Source: Rugalucina vietnamica (Eukaryota > Mollusca > Bivalvia > Lucinida > Lucinidae). From it: a DNA stretch of 64,000 nt. The stretch is from NCBI GenBank assembly GCA_964017185.1, contig OZ024871.1:59819226-59883225 (forward strand). Reading direction: 5' to 3'. The translations under genes were made by a program, and so were the position numbers. The notes under the pieces were generated by a model that saw nothing but the letters and a program-made list of their open reading frames with translations, was not told the DNA's origin and made no database searches. Positions 4,758 through 19,022 of this stretch are shown piece by piece (the stretch's first letter is position 1; each line of letters begins with the position of its first letter).

Positions 4758-7700
4758 TAGTCCATTCATATGAGAAGGTACACGTAGGCAAAGATCAGGA
4801 AAAGGCGCAATCAGAAAAAGATTCCCACTCCAAAAACCGAGGTGGGAAAAAACCAAACTAACAATCGGGTACTTATACCATGAAACATATCGTAAGCCGA
4901 ATGAGCAGCTATTTTCCCAATAGGTGGCCACTCATTCATATGAGGCCCATATAGTCCAAATGTACGGCCGTTATAGTCCAAAAGAAAGTCCCGTATAGCC
5001 CAGTTATGATAGCCAAAGCCCGTATAGTCCATCCATTGGACTATTTGGGACATATCGTACATTGCCGCAATGCCCATATAGTCCACTACGGCCCCTATAG
5101 TCCATTGCCCGCAATCTACGATAATGCCCATATAGTCCACTAAGGCCCCTATAGTCCATTGCCGCAATCTACGAGAAATTGCGCAATATGGTCCATACTA
5201 TCTCCCTTTGAATGATTTTACTGTTTCCAAAGGTACTAACCTTTATATTTTACTTACTTCTCTTTAAAGCAGACACCAGTTAAGCATTGTCGTAAGTGCC
5301 GGCACATCTATACTGAAAAATCGAGGATGGCCAGCCGCTTTCGCAAGCGCAAACTTCCCTTCAATACAATGTTTTCGAAAATTCAGAATGACAAGCGAGA
5401 TTGACGTCATAAGGGCTAAATGTTGGCAGTAGAATGAAAGTGCGCATAATCAAACAAGGTGTGTTGCAAGCCCCAACGTAAACCGAGATGCACGTGATCT
5501 CCCAGCTGTACCTTAAAACCACTTGAACCGAAACTTTACGAAAATGAAACACAGATAACAAATATACGAAAGTACGATGAGAGAAAGGGGGTCACTACTT
5601 TGACCTTGACATTATGCCCACTTGAAGGTTCTATTTGTTAATATTGTTCAATGTTTGCTCAATAGTTCCTCGTAGACTCCTAACATAATCATAAAAGGAC
5701 GTAGACTGCAGAAAAATGACAACTCTAGCTTTGGGTTTTTTGTTTGTTTTTTCTCTCAGATAGAGCACAAAGAATAGGTTACTATGTAAAAATATATTAA
5801 AAAACTTGCTTGATAAAGCTATCCAGGGTTTGAAATAATAATAATAAAAAAATAAATAAAGATGACCACACTTCCAATTATCGAGATAAAGACGTTTTTA
5901 CTACGTTTGATCAAAACTAGTATTATTTTGATTGGTGACTTGTCTCCCCTGATAAAAGAAGTTCGGTAATAGCAACCAAAAATAGCAACAATTTCCTACG
6001 CGAGGGTTAGCAAAGAGGCAAGATTTCTCTAATCCTAACCCTAACCCAACCAATATACAACACATACATTGCAGACACAAGGTCCTAGCCCTACCCGTTA
6101 CCGAGATACAGTTCCTCAAAGTCTCATTCATAAACGTTTTTACTACTTTACCCTTTAAACTGGTTGAACCCTTTCATATGCACATAAATTTATAGATGTC
6201 AGAAAATGTCAGAATGCTTCTGACAATTTTCTGACAGCGTAATAAAAGAAGTTCGGTAACATCTGCTAAAAATAGTAACAATTTCCTACGCGGGGGTTAG
6301 CAAAGAGGCAACATAACCCTAACCCTTACCTAACCCTAACCGAATTACATACAAATATCCTTCCGATTACCTCTACCCATCGGAAAATACCTATTCCCTA
6401 ACCCAAACCAAAACCCTAACCCTAACCCTAACCCTACATCAGATCATAACCAAGGTGGGCAAGTTGCCCATCTTCGCACACCAGCTTATACCCTAACCCT
6501 AACCCTAACCCTAACCCTACACCCTAACCCTAACCCTAACCCTAACCCTCTTAAACCTAACCCTAACCCTAACCCTAACCCCAACCCCCTAACCCTAACC
6601 CTAACCCTAACCCCCTAACCCCCTAACCCTACCCCTAACCCCTAACCCTAACCCTAACCCCAACCCTAACCCCAACCCCAACCCCAACCGTAACCCTGAC
6701 CCTACCCCTGACCCTAACCCTGACCCTAACCCTCACCCTTACTGATATTAAAATATACTGTTTGACGCTAAAATTGACTTCCCTTTGACCCTCGGTGTTG
6801 ACCCTCGGGGTTGGCATATTCGAATTCTTCATCGAAAATGACTTACTACAGAACACAAAATTAACGCTCTAACTCTAACCCTCTTCCAGCTATGCGAAAT
6901 TCTGAGTTTGCATGCTTACCATAGGGTTAGGGTTGGGGCTAGGATCAACCTGTGTCAATGTTGTTCTTGCCCAATACTCAGACTACATGTAGGCATAAAT
7001 ACGTGTGTGATATGTCCATGCAGTTACCACGTATAGAGGTCGAAAGTTTATAACAGTCGCTATTTAACGGTTAACATTTTTTAATAAGCTGGGTAATGTA
7101 ATGGGTTTTATTAAAAGGGGTTATGGTTAGTAAAGGGTTAACCTTTCTGACAAGCTTGGTTATCAAAGGCGTTATGCTGAGTAAATGGTCGAGGGTTAAC
7201 CTTTTTCGCTAGTTGGGTTATCAAAGGGTTGATTGTGAGTAAAGGGTTAAGACTTCACCTTTTTGTCTAGCTGGGTTATCAAAAGGTTGATGCTGAGAAA
7301 AGTGTAAATGGTTAACCTATTTGACAAGCTGGGGTTATCAAAAGGGGTAAAGGTAGGTCAAGGGTTAATGCTTAACCTTTTTAGCTAGCTTGGTATTCTG
7401 ATGGGGTTATGACGAGTTAAGGGTTAAGGGTGAGCCTTTTTGACTAGCTGGGTTATCTAAAGGTGTTATCAAATATCAAAAAAGGGTTATGGAAAACAAA
7501 GGGTTAACCTTTTTAACTAGCTTTGTATTTAACGGTTAGGGTGCGAAAAGGGTAGAGGGTTACCCTTTTTGACTAGTTTGGTTATCAAAAGGTGTTATCA
7601 AAAGCGGTTAAGGTTTAAGCTTTTTTCCTAGCTGGGCTATCAAAGGGATTATTGTGAGTAAAGGGTTAAGGGTTGAACTTCTTGACAAGCTGGATAATAG

Positions 7701-9514
7701 AAATGGTTTATGGTAAAGGGTTAAGTGTTAACCCTTTTGACTAGATGGGTTATCAAAAGGGGTTATCAAAAGGGGTAATGGTGAAAGAAAAAAGGGGGTT
7801 AAAGGGTGAACCTTTTCGACTAGCATTGCTATCAAAAGCGATTATGATGAGTAAATGGTTGAGGTTTAACCCTCTTATGGTATGGTAAGTAGAGGGTTAA
7901 GGGTTTATCTTTATGACTAGCTGGGTTATCAAAATGGGTTATCAAAAGGGGCTATGGTGAGTAAAGGGTTAAGGGTTAGGGTTAGGGTTAGGGTTAGGGT
8001 TAGTGTAAAATGTTGAAATCGAAGTATATTTGAATGTATTTTGCTATCGTCGTCGGTTTATAAATGGTCACTGGTGAGGGTCCCGTACCCGAAATTGCGC
8101 AGTATGGTCCATATTATCTCCCTTTGAATGTTTTTACTGCTTCCAAAGGTACTAACCTTTATATTTTACTTACTTCTCTTGGAAGCAGGCACCAGTACAG
8201 CATTATCCTAGGTGTAGGCACATCTATATTGAAAAATCGTGGATGGCCACTTGCTGTCAACCGCGCAAACTACCCTCCAATACAATGCTTTCGAAAATTC
8301 TGAATGACAAGCGAGATTGACGACATAAGGGCTACATGTTGCCAGTAGAACGAACATGTTGCCAGTAGAATAACCTTTTTGACTGGCTGGTTTTGTCAAG
8401 AGAGTTCATGTGAGTAAAGAACTAAGGGTAAATGAATTTCACCCGATGGGTAATCAAAAGGGGTTATGGTGAGTAAAGGGTTAAGGGTTAACCCTTTTAC
8501 AAGCTTGGATATCAAAAGGGGTTATGGAGAGTAAAGTGTTAAGGGTTAACCTTTGTTCTTATATTTTTAGACAAACACATGTGATTTGACACGAGCCACG
8601 TGTTACATAGAACCAATCAGAAGCCGCACCATAACAGCTGAAGGCGGAGCTCCTCATCTCTCATCCCTCATTTCGTCATTTGTCCCCTACCCTAACCCTA
8701 ACCCTAACCCCTAACCCTAACCCTAACCCTAACCCTAAACGTTTTTTACTACTATACCCTTTAAACTGATGGAACCTTTTCAGATGTAAATAAAATGATA
8801 GATGTCAGAAAATGTCAGAATGCTTCTGACAGTTTTCTGACAGCGTAATAAAAGAAGTTCGGTAACATCTACTAAAAATAGTAACACTTTCCTACGCGAG
8901 GGTTAGCAAAGAGGCAACATAACCCTAACCCTTACCTAACCCTAACCGAATTACCTACAAATATCCTTCCGAGTACTTGGACTCATCGGAAAATACCTAT
9001 TCCCTAACTCTAAACCCTTGCCCTAACCCTAACCCTTACAATAACCCAACCCTAACCCTAACCCCTAACCCCTAACCCTATCCCTAACCCCTAACCCTAA
9101 CCCTAACCCTAACCCTAACCCAAACCCTAACCCTAACCCTAACCCTAACCCTAACCCTAACCCTATTTTAGTAGATGTTACCGAACTTCTTTTATGCTGT
9201 CAGAAAATTGTCAGAAGCATTCTGACATTTTCTGACATTTATAAATTTATACACATCTGAAAAAGTTCAACCAATGGGAAGTATTGGACAAAACAACATT
9301 AATATACTAGTATACCGGGGTTTTGGAAAGCCAGCTAAAGAAAGTTTGGTTAGCTGAGTTCCTGTTTTATGCCCCACTCAACAGCTAGTCATATGGAGAC
9401 GTGAGCTATAGCAAAGCAAGAAATTAGGGATAGCAGAGGATAAATTTTTATATTTTCAATTTTCATTTAATGTTTCATTATTTTTGTTTATTTTTTTAAG
9501 TTTTTTGGCACTTC
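4758..9514 (+). repeat. Repeat unit U2 (4757 bp, A-long/B-long)
   Basis: Same length and hexamer state as U1, with no base difference noticed by eye. Site A starts at 6491, site B at 9125, and the palindromes at 6197, 8803 and 9198. Confidence 0.96.
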
Positions 9515-12500
9515 TAGTCCATTCATATGAGAAGGTACACGTAGGCAAAGATCAGGAAAAGGCGCAATCAGAAAAAGATTCCCACTCCAAAAACCGAGGT
9601 GGGAAAAAACCAAACTAACAATCGGGTACTTATACCATGAAACATATCGTAAGCCGAATGAGCAGCTATTTTCCCAATAGGTGGCCACTCATTCATATGA
9701 GGCCCATATAGTCCAAATGTACGGCCGTTATAGTCCAAAAGAAAGTCCCGTATAGCCCAGTTATGATAGCCAAAGCCCGTATAGTCCATCCATTGGACTA
9801 TTTGGGACATATCGTACATTGCCGCAATGCCCATATAGTCCACTACGGCCCCTATAGTCCATTGCCCGCAATCTACGATAATGCCCATATAGTCCACTAA
9901 GGCCCCTATAGTCCATTGCCGCAATCTACGAGAAATTGCGCAATATGGTCCATACTATCTCCCTTTGAATGATTTTACTGTTTCCAAAGGTACTAACCTT
10001 TATATTTTACTTACTTCTCTTTAAAGCAGACACCAGTTAAGCATTGTCGTAAGTGCCGGCACATCTATACTGAAAAATCGAGGATGGCCAGCCGCTTTCG
10101 CAAGCGCAAACTTCCCTTCAATACAATGTTTTCGAAAATTCAGAATGACAAGCGAGATTGACGTCATAAGGGCTAAATGTTGGCAGTAGAATGAAAGTGC
10201 GCATAATCAAACAAGGTGTGTTGCAAGCCCCAACGTAAACCGAGATGCACGTGATCTCCCAGCTGTACCTTAAAACCACTTGAACCGAAACTTTACGAAA
10301 ATGAAACACAGATAACAAATATACGAAAGTACGATGAGAGAAAGGGGGTCACTACTTTGACCTTGACATTATGCCCACTTGAAGGTTCTATTTGTTAATA
10401 TTGTTCAATGTTTGCTCAATAGTTCCTCGTAGACTCCTAACATAATCATAAAAGGACGTAGACTGCAGAAAAATGACAACTCTAGCTTTGGGTTTTTTGT
10501 TTGTTTTTTCTCTCAGATAGAGCACAAAGAATAGGTTACTATGTAAAAATATATTAAAAAACTTGCTTGATAAAGCTATCCAGGGTTTGAAATAATAATA
10601 ATAAAAAAATAAATAAAGATGACCACACTTCCAATTATCGAGATAAAGACGTTTTTACTACGTTTGATCAAAACTAGTATTATTTTGATTGGTGACTTGT
10701 CTCCCCTGATAAAAGAAGTTCGGTAATAGCAACCAAAAATAGCAACAATTTCCTACGCGAGGGTTAGCAAAGAGGCAAGATTTCTCTAATCCTAACCCTA
10801 ACCCAACCAATATACAACACATACATTGCAGACACAAGGTCCTAGCCCTACCCGTTACCGAGATACAGTTCCTCAAAGTCTCATTCATAAACGTTTTTAC
10901 TACTTTACCCTTTAAACTGGTTGAACCCTTTCATATGCACATAAATTTATAGATGTCAGAAAATGTCAGAATGCTTCTGACAATTTTCTGACAGCGTAAT
11001 AAAAGAAGTTCGGTAACATCTGCTAAAAATAGTAACAATTTCCTACGCGGGGGTTAGCAAAGAGGCAACATAACCCTAACCCTTACCTAACCCTAACCGA
11101 ATTACATACAAATATCCTTCCGATTACCTCTACCCATCGGAAAATACCTATTCCCTAACCCAAACCAAAACCCTAACCCTAACCCTAACCCTACATCAGA
11201 TCATAACCAAGGTGGGCAAGTTGCCCATCTTCGCACACCAGCTTATACCCTAACCCTAACCCTAACCCTAACCCTACACCCTAACCCTAACCCTAACCCT
11301 AACCCTCTTAAACCTAACCCTAACCCTAACCCTAACCCCAACCCCCTAACCCTAACCCTAACCCTAACCCCCTAACCCCCTAACCCTACCCCTAACCCCT
11401 AACCCTAACCCTAACCCCAACCCTAACCCCAACCCCAACCCCAACCGTAACCCTGACCCTACCCCTGACCCTAACCCTGACCCTAACCCTCACCCTTACT
11501 GATATTAAAATATACTGTTTGACGCTAAAATTGACTTCCCTTTGACCCTCGGTGTTGACCCTCGGGGTTGGCATATTCGAATTCTTCATCGAAAATGACT
11601 TACTACAGAACACAAAATTAACGCTCTAACTCTAACCCTCTTCCAGCTATGCGAAATTCTGAGTTTGCATGCTTACCATAGGGTTAGGGTTGGGGCTAGG
11701 ATCAACCTGTGTCAATGTTGTTCTTGCCCAATACTCAGACTACATGTAGGCATAAATACGTGTGTGATATGTCCATGCAGTTACCACGTATAGAGGTCGA
11801 AAGTTTATAACAGTCGCTATTTAACGGTTAACATTTTTTAATAAGCTGGGTAATGTAATGGGTTTTATTAAAAGGGGTTATGGTTAGTAAAGGGTTAACC
11901 TTTCTGACAAGCTTGGTTATCAAAGGCGTTATGCTGAGTAAATGGTCGAGGGTTAACCTTTTTCGCTAGTTGGGTTATCAAAGGGTTGATTGTGAGTAAA
12001 GGGTTAAGACTTCACCTTTTTGTCTAGCTGGGTTATCAAAAGGTTGATGCTGAGAAAAGTGTAAATGGTTAACCTATTTGACAAGCTGGGGTTATCAAAA
12101 GGGGTAAAGGTAGGTCAAGGGTTAATGCTTAACCTTTTTAGCTAGCTTGGTATTCTGATGGGGTTATGACGAGTTAAGGGTTAAGGGTGAGCCTTTTTGA
12201 CTAGCTGGGTTATCTAAAGGTGTTATCAAATATCAAAAAAGGGTTATGGAAAACAAAGGGTTAACCTTTTTAACTAGCTTTGTATTTAACGGTTAGGGTG
12301 CGAAAAGGGTAGAGGGTTACCCTTTTTGACTAGTTTGGTTATCAAAAGGTGTTATCAAAAGCGGTTAAGGTTTAAGCTTTTTTCCTAGCTGGGCTATCAA
12401 AGGGATTATTGTGAGTAAAGGGTTAAGGGTTGAACTTCTTGACAAGCTGGATAATAGAAATGGTTTATGGTAAAGGGTTAAGTGTTAACCCTTTTGACTA

Positions 12501-14271
12501 GATGGGTTATCAAAAGGGGTTATCAAAAGGGGTAATGGTGAAAGAAAAAAGGGGGTTAAAGGGTGAACCTTTTCGACTAGCATTGCTATCAAAAGCGATT
12601 ATGATGAGTAAATGGTTGAGGTTTAACCCTCTTATGGTATGGTAAGTAGAGGGTTAAGGGTTTATCTTTATGACTAGCTGGGTTATCAAAATGGGTTATC
12701 AAAAGGGGCTATGGTGAGTAAAGGGTTAAGGGTTAGGGTTAGGGTTAGGGTTAGGGTTAGTGTAAAATGTTGAAATCGAAGTATATTTGAATGTATTTTG
12801 CTATCGTCGTCGGTTTATAAATGGTCACTGGTGAGGGTCCCGTACCCGAAATTGCGCAGTATGGTCCATATTATCTCCCTTTGAATGTTTTTACTGCTTC
12901 CAAAGGTACTAACCTTTATATTTTACTTACTTCTCTTGGAAGCAGGCACCAGTACAGCATTATCCTAGGTGTAGGCACATCTATATTGAAAAATCGTGGA
13001 TGGCCACTTGCTGTCAACCGCGCAAACTACCCTCCAATACAATGCTTTCGAAAATTCTGAATGACAAGCGAGATTGACGACATAAGGGCTACATGTTGCC
13101 AGTAGAACGAACATGTTGCCAGTAGAATAACCTTTTTGACTGGCTGGTTTTGTCAAGAGAGTTCATGTGAGTAAAGAACTAAGGGTAAATGAATTTCACC
13201 CGATGGGTAATCAAAAGGGGTTATGGTGAGTAAAGGGTTAAGGGTTAACCCTTTTACAAGCTTGGATATCAAAAGGGGTTATGGAGAGTAAAGTGTTAAG
13301 GGTTAACCTTTGTTCTTATATTTTTAGACAAACACATGTGATTTGACACGAGCCACGTGTTACATAGAACCAATCAGAAGCCGCACCATAACAGCTGAAG
13401 GCGGAGCTCCTCATCTCTCATCCCTCATTTCGTCATTTGTCCCCTACCCTAACCCTAACCCTAACCCCTAACCCTAACCCTAACCCTAACCCTAAACGTT
13501 TTTTACTACTATACCCTTTAAACTGATGGAACCTTTTCAGATGTAAATAAAATGATAGATGTCAGAAAATGTCAGAATGCTTCTGACAGTTTTCTGACAG
13601 CGTAATAAAAGAAGTTCGGTAACATCTACTAAAAATAGTAACACTTTCCTACGCGAGGGTTAGCAAAGAGGCAACATAACCCTAACCCTTACCTAACCCT
13701 AACCGAATTACCTACAAATATCCTTCCGAGTACTTGGACTCATCGGAAAATACCTATTCCCTAACTCTAAACCCTTGCCCTAACCCTAACCCTTACAATA
13801 ACCCAACCCTAACCCTAACCCCTAACCCCTAACCCTATCCCTAACCCCTAACCCTAACCCTAACCCTAACCCTAACCCAAACCCTAACCCTAACCCTAAC
13901 CCTAACCCTAACCCTAACCCTATTTTAGTAGATGTTACCGAACTTCTTTTATGCTGTCAGAAAATTGTCAGAAGCATTCTGACATTTTCTGACATTTATA
14001 AATTTATACACATCTGAAAAAGTTCAACCAATGGGAAGTATTGGACAAAACAACATTAATATACTAGTATACCGGGGTTTTGGAAAGCCAGCTAAAGAAA
14101 GTTTGGTTAGCTGAGTTCCTGTTTTATGCCCCACTCAACAGCTAGTCATATGGAGACGTGAGCTATAGCAAAGCAAGAAATTAGGGATAGCAGAGGATAA
14201 ATTTTTATATTTTCAATTTTCATTTAATGTTTCATTATTTTTGTTTATTTTTTTAAGTTTTTTGGCACTTC
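9515..14271 (+). repeat. Repeat unit U3 (4757 bp, A-long/B-long)
   Basis: Same state as U1 and U2, so the first three units form a run of one haplotype. Site A starts at 11248, site B at 13882, and the palindromes at 10954, 13560 and 13955. Confidence 0.96.
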
Positions 14272-17200
14272 TAGTCCATTCATATGAGAAGGTACACGTA
14301 GGCAAAGATCAGGAAAAGGCGCAATCAGAAAAAGATTCCCACTCCAAAAACCGAGGTGGGAAAAAACCAAACTAACAATCGGGTACTTATACCATGAAAC
14401 ATATCGTAAGCCGAATGAGCAGCTATTTTCCCAATAGGTGGCCACTCATTCATATGAGGCCCATATAGTCCAAATGTACGGCCGTTATAGTCCAAAAGAA
14501 AGTCCCGTATAGCCCAGTTATGATAGCCAAAGCCCGTATAGTCCATCCATTGGACTATTTGGGACATATCGTACATTGCCGCAATGCCCATATAGTCCAC
14601 TACGGCCCCTATAGTCCATTGCCCGCAATCTACGATAATGCCCATATAGTCCACTAAGGCCCCTATAGTCCATTGCCGCAATCTACGAGAAATTGCGCAA
14701 TATGGTCCATACTATCTCCCTTTGAATGATTTTACTGTTTCCAAAGGTACTAACCTTTATATTTTACTTACTTCTCTTTAAAGCAGACACCAGTTAAGCA
14801 TTGTCGTAAGTGCCGGCACATCTATACTGAAAAATCGAGGATGGCCAGCCGCTTTCGCAAGCGCAAACTTCCCTTCAATACAATGTTTTCGAAAATTCAG
14901 AATGACAAGCGAGATTGACGTCATAAGGGCTAAATGTTGGCAGTAGAATGAAAGTGCGCATAATCAAACAAGGTGTGTTGCAAGCCCCAACGTAAACCGA
15001 GATGCACGTGATCTCCCAGCTGTACCTTAAAACCACTTGAACCGAAACTTTACGAAAATGAAACACAGATAACAAATATACGAAAGTACGATGAGAGAAA
15101 GGGGGTCACTACTTTGACCTTGACATTATGCCCACTTGAAGGTTCTATTTGTTAATATTGTTCAATGTTTGCTCAATAGTTCCTCGTAGACTCCTAACAT
15201 AATCATAAAAGGACGTAGACTGCAGAAAAATGACAACTCTAGCTTTGGGTTTTTTGTTTGTTTTTTCTCTCAGATAGAGCACAAAGAATAGGTTACTATG
15301 TAAAAATATATTAAAAAACTTGCTTGATAAAGCTATCCAGGGTTTGAAATAATAATAATAAAAAAATAAATAAAGATGACCACACTTCCAATTATCGAGA
15401 TAAAGACGTTTTTACTACGTTTGATCAAAACTAGTATTATTTTGATTGGTGACTTGTCTCCCCTGATAAAAGAAGTTCGGTAATAGCAACCAAAAATAGC
15501 AACAATTTCCTACGCGAGGGTTAGCAAAGAGGCAAGATTTCTCTAATCCTAACCCTAACCCAACCAATATACAACACATACATTGCAGACACAAGGTCCT
15601 AGCCCTACCCGTTACCGAGATACAGTTCCTCAAAGTCTCATTCATAAACGTTTTTACTACTTTACCCTTTAAACTGGTTGAACCCTTTCATATGCACATA
15701 AATTTATAGATGTCAGAAAATGTCAGAATGCTTCTGACAATTTTCTGACAGCGTAATAAAAGAAGTTCGGTAACATCTGCTAAAAATAGTAACAATTTCC
15801 TACGCGGGGGTTAGCAAAGAGGCAACATAACCCTAACCCTTACCTAACCCTAACCGAATTACATACAAATATCCTTCCGATTACCTCTACCCATCGGAAA
15901 ATACCTATTCCCTAACCCAAACCAAAACCCTAACCCTAACCCTAACCCTACATCAGATCATAACCAAGGTGGGCAAGTTGCCCATCTTCGCACACCAGCT
16001 TATACCCTAACCCTAACCCTAACCCTAACCCTACACCCTAACCCTAACCCTAACCCTAACCCTCTTAAACCTAACCCTAACCCTAACCCTAACCCCAACC
16101 CCCTAACCCTAACCCTAACCCTAACCCCCTAACCCCCTAACCCTACCCCTAACCCCTAACCCTAACCCTAACCCCAACCCTAACCCCAACCCCAACCCCA
16201 ACCGTAACCCTGACCCTACCCCTGACCCTAACCCTGACCCTAACCCTCACCCTTACTGATATTAAAATATACTGTTTGACGCTAAAATTGACTTCCCTTT
16301 GACCCTCGGTGTTGACCCTCGGGGTTGGCATATTCGAATTCTTCATCGAAAATGACTTACTACAGAACACAAAATTAACGCTCTAACTCTAACCCTCTTC
16401 CAGCTATGCGAAATTCTGAGTTTGCATGCTTACCATAGGGTTAGGGTTGGGGCTAGGATCAACCTGTGTCAATGTTGTTCTTGCCCAATACTCAGACTAC
16501 ATGTAGGCATAAATACGTGTGTGATATGTCCATGCAGTTACCACGTATAGAGGTCGAAAGTTTATAACAGTCGCTATTTAACGGTTAACATTTTTTAATA
16601 AGCTGGGTAATGTAATGGGTTTTATTAAAAGGGGTTATGGTTAGTAAAGGGTTAACCTTTCTGACAAGCTTGGTTATCAAAGGCGTTATGCTGAGTAAAT
16701 GGTCGAGGGTTAACCTTTTTCGCTAGTTGGGTTATCAAAGGGTTGATTGTGAGTAAAGGGTTAAGACTTCACCTTTTTGTCTAGCTGGGTTATCAAAAGG
16801 TTGATGCTGAGAAAAGTGTAAATGGTTAACCTATTTGACAAGCTGGGGTTATCAAAAGGGGTAAAGGTAGGTCAAGGGTTAATGCTTAACCTTTTTAGCT
16901 AGCTTGGTATTCTGATGGGGTTATGACGAGTTAAGGGTTAAGGGTGAGCCTTTTTGACTAGCTGGGTTATCTAAAGGTGTTATCAAATATCAAAAAAGGG
17001 TTATGGAAAACAAAGGGTTAACCTTTTTAACTAGCTTTGTATTTAACGGTTAGGGTGCGAAAAGGGTAGAGGGTTACCCTTTTTGACTAGTTTGGTTATC
17101 AAAAGGTGTTATCAAAAGCGGTTAAGGTTTAAGCTTTTTTCCTAGCTGGGCTATCAAAGGGATTATTGTGAGTAAAGGGTTAAGGGTTGAACTTCTTGAC

Positions 17201-19022
17201 AAGCTGGATAATAGAAATGGTTTATGGTAAAGGGTTAAGTGTTAACCCTTTTGACTAGATGGGTTATCAAAAGGGGTTATCAAAAGGGGTAATGGTGAAA
17301 GAAAAAAGGGGGTTAAAGGGTGAACCTTTTCGACTAGCATTGCTATCAAAAGCGATTATGATGAGTAAATGGTTGAGGTTTAACCCTCTTATGGTATGGT
17401 AAGTAGAGGGTTAAGGGTTTATCTTTATGACTAGCTGGGTTATCAAAATGGGTTATCAAAAGGGGCTATGGTGAGTAAAGGGTTAAGGGTTAGGGTTAGG
17501 GTTAGGGTTAGGGTTAGTGTAAAATGTTGAAATCGAAGTATATTTGAATGTATTTTGCTATCGTCGTCGGTTTATAAATGGTCACTGGTGAGGGTCCCGT
17601 ACCCGAAATTGCGCAGTATGGTCCATATTATCTCCCTTTGAATGTTTTTACTGCTTCCAAAGGTACTAACCTTTATATTTTACTTACTTCTCTTGGAAGC
17701 AGGCACCAGTACAGCATTATCCTAGGTGTAGGCACATCTATATTGAAAAATCGTGGATGGCCACTTGCTGTCAACCGCGCAAACTACCCTCCAATACAAT
17801 GCTTTCGAAAATTCTGAATGACAAGCGAGATTGACGACATAAGGGCTACATGTTGCCAGTAGAACGAACATGTTGCCAGTAGAATAACCTTTTTGACTGG
17901 CTGGTTTTGTCAAGAGAGTTCATGTGAGTAAAGAACTAAGGGTAAATGAATTTCACCCGATGGGTAATCAAAAGGGGTTATGGTGAGTAAAGGGTTAAGG
18001 GTTAACCCTTTTACAAGCTTGGATATCAAAAGGGGTTATGGAGAGTAAAGTGTTAAGGGTTAACCTTTGTTCTTATATTTTTAGACAAACACATGTGATT
18101 TGACACGAGCCACGTGTTACATAGAACCAATCAGAAGCCGCACCATAACAGCTGAAGGCGGAGCTCCTCATCTCTCATCCCTCATTTCGTCATTTGTCCC
18201 CTACCCTAACCCTAACCCTAACCCCTAACCCTAACCCTAACCCTAACCCTAAACGTTTTTTACTACTATACCCTTTAAACTGATGGAACCTTTTCAGATG
18301 TAAATAAAATGATAGATGTCAGAAAATGTCAGAATGCTTCTGACAGTTTTCTGACAGCGTAATAAAAGAAGTTCGGTAACATCTACTAAAAATAGTAACA
18401 CTTTCCTACGCGAGGGTTAGCAAAGAGGCAACATAACCCTAACCCTTACCTAACCCTAACCGAATTACCTACAAATATCCTTCCGAGTACTTGGACTCAT
18501 CGGAAAATACCTATTCCCTAACTCTAAACCCTTGCCCTAACCCTAACCCTTACAATAACCCAACCCTAACCCTAACCCCTAACCCCTAACCCTATCCCTA
18601 ACCCCTAACCCTAACCCTAACCCTAACCCTAACCCAAACCCTAACCCTAACCCTAACCCTAACCCTAACCCTATTTTAGTAGATGTTACCGAACTTCTTT
18701 TATGCTGTCAGAAAATTGTCAGAAGCATTCTGACATTTTCTGACATTTATAAATTTATACACATCTGAAAAAGTTCAACCAATGGGAAGTATTGGACAAA
18801 ACAACATTAATATACTAGTATACCGGGGTTTTGGAAAGCCAGCTAAAGAAAGTTTGGTTAGCTGAGTTCCTGTTTTATGCCCCACTCAACAGCTAGTCAT
18901 ATGGAGACGTGAGCTATAGCAAAGCAAGAAATTAGGGATAGCAGAGGATAAATTTTTATATTTTCAATTTTCATTTAATGTTTCATTATTTTTGTTTATT
19001 TTTTTAAGTTTTTTGGCACTTC
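14272..19022 (+). repeat. Repeat unit U4 (4751 bp, A-long/B-short)
   Basis: Site A (16005) is long. Site B (18639) has five hexamers instead of six. It keeps G at the position where U12 and U13 carry A, so its short B tract may have arisen independently of theirs or before that substitution. Palindromes start at 15711, 18317 and 18706. Confidence 0.96.

Noticed and set aside
4731..4931. 66-codon minus-strand frame across the arbitrary unit boundary
   Set aside because: Overlaps the 118-codon frame of the next unit in another frame and ends in the T-rich tail (Lys-rich C-terminus); no recognised domain.
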